This document shows positions 58,731-64,000 of a stretch of DNA of 64,000 nt, in pieces (positions within the stretch are counted from its first letter, which is position 1; every line of letters starts with the position of its first letter). The DNA lies in NCBI RefSeq assembly GCF_001632365.1, contig NW_024468554.1, forward strand, positions 163,199-227,198, read 5' to 3'. This DNA is from Laetiporus sulphureus 93-53. Its lineage: Eukaryota > Basidiomycota > Agaricomycetes > Polyporales > Laetiporaceae. Below the pieces are notes generated by a model, which saw nothing but the letters and a program-made list of their open reading frames with translations, was not told the origin of the DNA and did not search any database. The position numbers and the translations under genes were made by a program.

Positions 58731-61700
58731 ATCGATATGGCAGATTGGGTTTCCGCTGCCTGTCGTGCGGATCACGCGGTGGAAGTAGGACGGCGGGAAC
58801 GCCAGCGTCGGCAGATAGTGCGGCAGGTCACCGATGCGTGACCACGTGTAGTCCAAGTCCTGCGGGGAAGCATAACATAGTCAGTGAACTTGTCCCTTCA
58901 GAGCAGTCTTGCAAGACTTGAAGCCGGAAGAAAGATATACGTCTCCATCCATTCCAACGCTAGCCGCGTTCGGCTCCGTGCGCAGAACCAGAACCCACAG
59001 AGGTATATAAGCACCAATAAAAGCACTCACAATCAAATACGCCCCATCCCACACCATCCGCCCGACATTACCCTCATCACCCACAGCAACATCCCACACC
59101 ACGTCTCCCGGCCTCAACAAATGCTGCACGCCCGCCCTCTTCAGCTCATTCTCGCACGCGACCACACTCGTGTCCGAGAGCCAGTTTCCCTCCGGTGACG
59201 GCACAAACACCTGCAACAACGGAGCGCGTCGCAGCCGGAAGAGCGGCGATCGGAAGCCGTGCGGGCTCTGACCCGACACATGCCGTGAATGCTGTCCGGG
59301 AATGTGCGACCAAGACGACGAGGGCGATGCAGCGCGGCTCGACGTGCGCGACACCCCGCGCTGGAGCGACGTTACGCTCCCATACCTGCTGAACATGCCC
59401 CCCGTCCTCCCTTCGGACGAGCCAGCGTTGGGACTTCTATCGGCCATCCCCACAACGGGCGCAAACTTGGCTTCTGTCTCTGCTTGAGCGCGTAGGCGCA
59501 GCACGACTCGCGAGTATGCTCGGCAGGCATGCGACAGCTCGCGCATGAGCTGTTTCTGCGCAGGGTCCTCCTGCGTCTGCGGCGACTGCAGGTACTTCAT
59601 TGCGAGATGCGAATACTGGTACACAGGCATCGAGACGCTCCGCATATACTGATGCAGATCCTGCAAGATCATACGATTAGCCCATCCCGCCGTTCGTTCG
59701 CACTCGCCACTCACCTGCAAAGTCAGCACCAACGGCTCCTCGCCCTCCCTCGGCCTGCTCCTCTTCCTCCCTCTCACGCTATCCCTCTCCCGGCCCTTCT
59801 CATCCAACACAGATACCCACATCGGATTCCACCTCGTATACCCCACAATCCCCCAAAACCTCTCCAACACCTCCTCCGTCAAATCTCTTCGCAACTCGAC
59901 ACCATTCCTCACTTGCTTGCTCACCCTGCTCAGCAGACACCACTCCGCATAGCTCAGGTGCACGAGCAGTGCACCGAGCAGCGGCGCGTTCAAGAGGTGC
60001 GCGACAAGCGGGTAGGGTGGTCCCGGCTTCGGCGGGACGGGCGTCACCGGTTCTTCAACGGCCTCCTCAGCATCAAACGGCAGAGGAATCGCACCCGGAG
60101 GCGGCTTCCCACGCTTCGCACCTCGCCTCGTCGAACGCGCCCGCGCATACTCCTCCGCCGGACTCAAAGGCTGCCGAGCCACACGCTCCCCATACTTTCT
60201 CCTCATCATGTCCTCCTCCTCTCGCACGCCCTTCTCCACCTCCTCCTTATTCACCTCCAGCCACTCCTCCTCCTGCTCACCCACCGGCACCCTCTCCTTC
60301 CTCAACTTCATCCTCGCTTGCCTACCCTCCCCGCCCCCATCCGCATTCACACCAGCATTAAACCCAACCGTGCCCACCGTAGCAACAGCGACGATGCCCT
60401 CCCCAGACACCACACCCTCCTCTCCCTCTCCCTCTCCTTCCCCCTCCGCCTTCTCCGTCAACCTCTCAATCTGCCTCTCCGTCGATGGCTTGATCCCAAA
60501 CAACCCCGCAAGGCCCGCGGCAAAACTACGATGCCTCCCATGTCCACTGCCCCTGTCCCTGTCCCGATCGACCGAGTGCGAGCGGCAATAAAGCGAACTG
60601 AGGATCCCAAGCCCGTGCCCACGCTCGCTCGACGACTCAGCCTTCTCCTTCGACCGTCCGCGGAACTTGCTCAGCTTGTTGCGTGCTCCACTACGCCCGG
60701 CCTCACGACCGCGCTGCTCGTACTCGTCAAACTCCGTCGTGTCAAGCGTACCCGGCGCCGGGAGAGACTGCGCGCGTGTCGACCCAGGCTTGCTCTTTGG
60801 ACCATCTTCGCGCCCACGCGATCCTGCTTCTGCGTCTGCATCGTGCGTGTACTGCGACGAGTATCCGTACGTCTGCGCGTATCCGTGCCCATCCAGCGAC
60901 TGCGAATACTGGCTATACGTACCCTCGTCGGCCATGACGCGCTCCGCGCTCCGCACCCCATCGTCCTCCGCAGATGCCGCCATAGCCGCAAATATCAACG
61001 GACGACCCTTCACGAGCGGGGCACCGACGTGCTGCACCGAGTTCGGATGCGCAGTCTCTTCTGCTGGAGTGGTGGCAGCCATGGCTGCGAAAATCCGCGG
61101 ACGGCCCTTCACCGGGTGCTCTTGTGGGTATCCTGAGGTATCATACGCGTCCCACAGTTCCTGCCGAGCATTCTGCTCAAACCACTTATGCCTCGGACTC
61201 CTGTGCACAGGCTGTTCCTCCATCTGCCTCACATCCCGCTCCGCAGTCGACGGCTTGGCATCCGAGTGCGTCCTCACCCTCTCCACCTGAGGCATGCCAG
61301 GAGACCTAACGTCCGAATGCGTCCTCACCCTCTCGGCCCCGGGCACGCCGGGTGCTCTGCCGTCCGAGCGCGTCCGCGGTCTTTTGTCCTCTCTTCGAAC
61401 CTCCATACCAGCCCATGCGGACTCGGATTGCGCCTTTGGTACCGCAAAGGGAAATTGCGCGTCTGCTGCGGTCCTTGCTGGCTCAGAGCGCGTCCTGGGC
61501 ACCGCGAACTTTGGGATCGACTCTGGCTTGGGTGGAGGAGGAGGCGGACGTTCCTCCTCCTCCTGCTTCTCTTGCACCTGCTGCTCACTCACAGAAACCT
61601 GCGCGGCCGCCCCAGCCTGAACGTGGCTCTCGCCTGGCAACTTGTCTTGTTCAAGGCTCTGCGTCCGAGAATGAGACATCGTCTGCATGTTCGCTCCCGA

Positions 61701-62195
61701 GCCTGCCTGGTCAAGACTCTGCGTGCGTGAATGCGCACGCGATGGAACGACGTTCACGCTCGCGCTCGACTGCAGCGAGTGAATCGACGGCGGGGGCTTG
61801 CGGTGTACCGGCGAGCGCGGGGAAGCGACCGAGCCTGAGGCGGTGGACGTCGAGCGCGCGACGGGCGGAGATGCTGGTTGCTGCTGGTATATATGTGCGG
61901 GTTGTTGGTGGGATATATGCGAAGGCTGCTGTGGATGCGTTTGACCATGTATATGTGAAGGGTTGGACGAGGAGGTAGTCTCCCTAACAGGCAGCGGCGG
62001 GAGCGCACGTTCACGCTCGTTATCACGCCCTCGCACGCGCGTCGAGGTGACCCTGGCGTCCTCCTCATGCACGCCCGCAGACGAGCCTGCTCTCGTTGTA
62101 GACGCCGTAGCGTACTCCGCAACCGCGCTCTCACCCATAGGCACCCGCGCCGACGCCGCGCGCACGACACCCGCCTTGACCGACACGCGATGCAT
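58049..62195 (-). CDS. Very large F-box-like protein with disordered N-terminus
   Basis: Seen: exons 62195-59715, 59660-59031, 58859-58663 and 58604-58049. They total 3864 nt and 1287 residues. Intron 1 (59714-59661, 54 nt, GTGAGT...TTGCAG) is in frame and has no stop. Residues 1 to about 680 are low complexity (Ser, Pro, Arg, Glu), with a twice-repeated KGRPxIFAAMAA and repeated RVRTHSD and SRTQSL motifs. An F-box-like helix set follows (LLGALLVHLSYAEWCLLSRVSKQV), then a conserved C-terminal domain with DVVWDVAVGDEGNVGRMVWDGAYL, YTWSRIGDLP and GSWLIDPAWYGTVVVEAEG. I know the domain only as conserved in basidiomycetes, without function. The 5' end abuts a duplicated SDR promoter, so the native N-terminus may be missing. 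The C-terminus runs into a hydrophobic tail absent from the second copy. Confidence 0.8.
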
Positions 62196-62336
62196 CGGGT
62201 GGAGGGCTCGTCACAGATGGAGATGGTTGGGCCCGTGATGACGACGGACTGGTGAGGCGTCGGGACTGGAAGGAGGGAGGGGAAGAGGGCGACGCAGAGT
62301 CCGTGGGCGCAGCAGGATTATATCCTGAGTTGGTGG

Positions 62337-62785
62337 GAGCACGTACTGAGCCAGTGAGAGCCCAATTCCTGAACTTGCACCGGTAATGAGCCAGACTTTT
62401 GCAGGCGTGTGCACACAATCGGGGTTGAGGCTTTCGCACAAACACGAGGAATTTATACGAATGCGAGGTACCTCTTTCGCGCGATGCGTCAGCGATGCAG
62501 ATATGAGCCCTCGGCTCTCTGGGATACAAATTGACTCAGCGCAGGCTGCACGCGACTCATCAGGAAAACTCGAATCCGACTTAGGACACTGTTATCCGCT
62601 TGCCGTCACCAAAAAAGGCAGTAAGCTCAAGAAAGCCACAGGACTTTCTTCGTTTGAACTTTTTTCCTGGGTCGGAAGCTTCTTATCGTGCGCTTACTCG
62701 CTTGTACAAGCCAATACCAGCGCAAACAAGTCAAATAGGAGGTTCTCGAGCCACAAGTCGATTGGAGTTTTTCTGATGGCCCTTG
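62337..62785. repeat. Segmental duplication, inserted copy: SDR promoter plus exon 1
   Basis: This is the second copy of 8368-8790. The SDR exon 1 remnant still reads PAKVWLITGASSGIGLSLAQ on the minus strand, but its start codon is changed (ATG to ACG at 62408-62406) and homology ends abruptly after YVL at about 62337, where unrelated proline- and serine-rich sequence begins. The TATA-like element is kept at 62451-62460. It lies 140 bp upstream of the large F-box-like ATG, in the same orientation. Confidence 0.9.
62451..62460 (-). promoter_or_regulatory. Duplicated SDR TATA-like element
   Basis: The minus strand reads TCGTATAAAT, identical to the intact SDR promoter at 8482-8491. It could now drive the large F-box-like gene, about 255-265 bp upstream of that gene's ATG. 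Confidence 0.4.
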
Positions 62786-63128
62786 GGGAAAGCGCCAAGC
62801 GACGGCTGAAACACGTCGCACGGCGGCACCTGGAAACGGAGCGGGCGAGTACGAAAGGGCGCAAAATCATATAAATACTCACCTGCATTACCATACTCCG
62901 GGCCAGTCTTTCGTGCCCTTACACGATCCACGAAACAGGTCGAAAGTGGCAGCTGGCTACTAAGCACCAGACTCCGCACCATAATTTCCTAAACAGCAAG
63001 TATGCGGGCAAACGATTGATCGATTGATAAGTTCCAGCGACACCCTGGCTTCGTCTTTAATTCCTGGTAGCGGTGCAGGATCAATGGAGTCCAAAATTCC
63101 GCATATTGGGCGCTACGCCACAACATCC

Positions 63129-64000
63129 TGCGCGGATCGGACGCAATCGCTATTCCCGTGTTCCGGGTACTTTGACCCAAACTACATGGATCCCAGCGGA
63201 CAGATTCCCGTGAGCAATGGCGCTCGACGAACGATGCATTCTACATGCTAGCTCTCCTGATCTACAGCTCAGCTTCTGATATCGATATGTAGTAACAAAT
63301 ACTCATAACAACACGGTATTCAGGTCTAGTAATAAACGAACAAACACCAAGAAAGCAAAATCTTACAGCACGTTGCAACAATAAATATCAGCATTGCATG
63401 GCATGGCTCGCACTGGCCCAGGAGCGGTCAGCGGTCAAAGCAGTCGCTCTTTGTCTCGTACAGTCCGGATCCAAATCTCCCCTGGCCGGCTGGATTAAAC
63501 CCAGGTATCAACAGATGTCGATCTAAATGAAGGTTCACGACGTACCTCTTCTCCCGCAAAATTCGGAAAACATTTTTGCTGCTCTTCTCCTCCTTTTCTT
63601 TCTCTCCAGTCGCACTCGCTCCGACAGCGCGAGGCGGAAAAGCACGTCCACAGCGCGCCTGCAAGTCCGCAAGGCCCTCATTCGTCCCCTCCGCCTCAAC
63701 CACGACTGTGCCATACCACGCCGGGTCGATGAGCCACGTACCGCCTGCATTCGGGCCGCGGGGAGCAGACGACGGCATGGCGATTCGTATCAACTTGCCC
63801 GGCGCAGACGGAGCAATGGTGAACGACGATCGGTGCACCCAGCGCACCACCGTGTGCAAGTTACCCTGCGGCCTATGAAACGAACGTCAATACCCCTTTT
63901 GATCCCAAGCCAGAAGCCACGCCACTCACGTCTCGGTCTTCGCCCTATCCTGAAGCAGCTGCAAGTTCGCCGCAATCTCATCTCCCCACGGCGAGATATC
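63129..64000. repeat. Segmental duplication A, right copy
   Basis: Pairs with 57915-58730 and runs to the window end (gcaagttcgccgcaatctca at 63961 matches 58691). A short block at about 63140-63200 is not matched in the left copy. Confidence 0.88.
63428..64000 (-). CDS. Second copy of large F-box-like gene, C-terminal exons (5' part outside window)
   Basis: Seen: partial exon 64000-63930 and last exon 63872-63428, joined at GTGAGT...TTTCATAG, giving ET then PQGNLHTVVRWVHRSS in frame. The rest parallels the left copy (GTWLIDPAWYGTVVVEAEG, LADLQARCGRAFPP, GEKEKEEKSSKNVFRILREK). It ends DCFDR at a TGA created by a 6-nt length difference, 37 codons earlier than the left copy. The acceptor site also differs from the left copy, where a site nine bases further downstream is used. 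Both copies are open and could be functional. The N-terminal part should lie just beyond the window. Confidence 0.8.

Noticed and set aside
59529..61136. A 535-codon plus-strand open frame
   Set aside because: It lies wholly opposite the coding exons of the large F-box-like gene and is rich in Arg, His, Leu and Pro, as expected from the complement of Ser/Glu/Gly-rich codons. No domain seen.

Overview
This window is eukaryotic nuclear DNA from a fungus, most likely a basidiomycete of the Agaricomycetes. The grounds are short introns (mostly 45-75 bp, GT-AG with some GC-AG), compact genes on both strands, three DUF6533-type seven-helix membrane proteins, a pair of F-box proteins of mushroom type, and an etherase-like glutathione transferase. 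The gene set suits a wood-decay polypore, but that is inference. No rRNA, convincing tRNA, CRISPR array or intact transposon was seen. Most exon models were built by joining frames at visible splice signals and checking that phase and family motifs carry through.

Layout. 1-9.5 kb: 3' end of a glutathione S-transferase; a zinc alcohol dehydrogenase (minus); a secreted six-hairpin glycosidase-like protein (minus); an NAD(P)-dependent short-chain dehydrogenase (SDR, minus) carrying an in-frame stop, with a decayed SDR copy upstream. 9.9-25.7 kb: DUF6533 membrane protein (minus), ATG12 (plus), NYN-domain protein (minus), F-box protein A (plus), ATG27 (plus), FtsJ-like methyltransferase (plus). 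26.8-44.1 kb: bestrophin-like channel (plus), mannose-6-phosphate isomerase (plus), second DUF6533 protein (plus), triosephosphate isomerase (minus), F-box protein B (minus), glycyl-tRNA synthetase (plus). 44.1-51.2 kb: a GC-rich, microsatellite-rich, gene-poor stretch with one small four-exon gene. 51.2-64 kb: a polytopic membrane protein (minus), third DUF6533 protein (minus), and a very large F-box-like protein (minus) whose 3' end is duplicated at the right edge.

The genes are mainly housekeeping (glycolysis and mannose metabolism, translation, autophagy, RNA metabolism) mixed with detoxification and redox enzymes. They do not form one pathway cluster. ATG12 and ATG27 lie 8 kb apart but look independent.

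The most interesting structure is a segmental duplication. The SDR core promoter plus first exon (about 8.37-8.79 kb) has a near-identical copy at 62.34-62.79 kb. That copy sits directly upstream of the large F-box-like gene in the same orientation, and between two tandem copies of that gene's 3' end. This suggests promoter capture at a duplication junction. Other notable points are three GC-AG introns fixed by conserved protein motifs, an SDR whose conserved C-terminus continues in frame past a stop codon, a 9-nt microexon in the bestrophin gene, a predicted dual-targeted glycyl-tRNA synthetase, and two F-box paralogues with the same four-exon structure.
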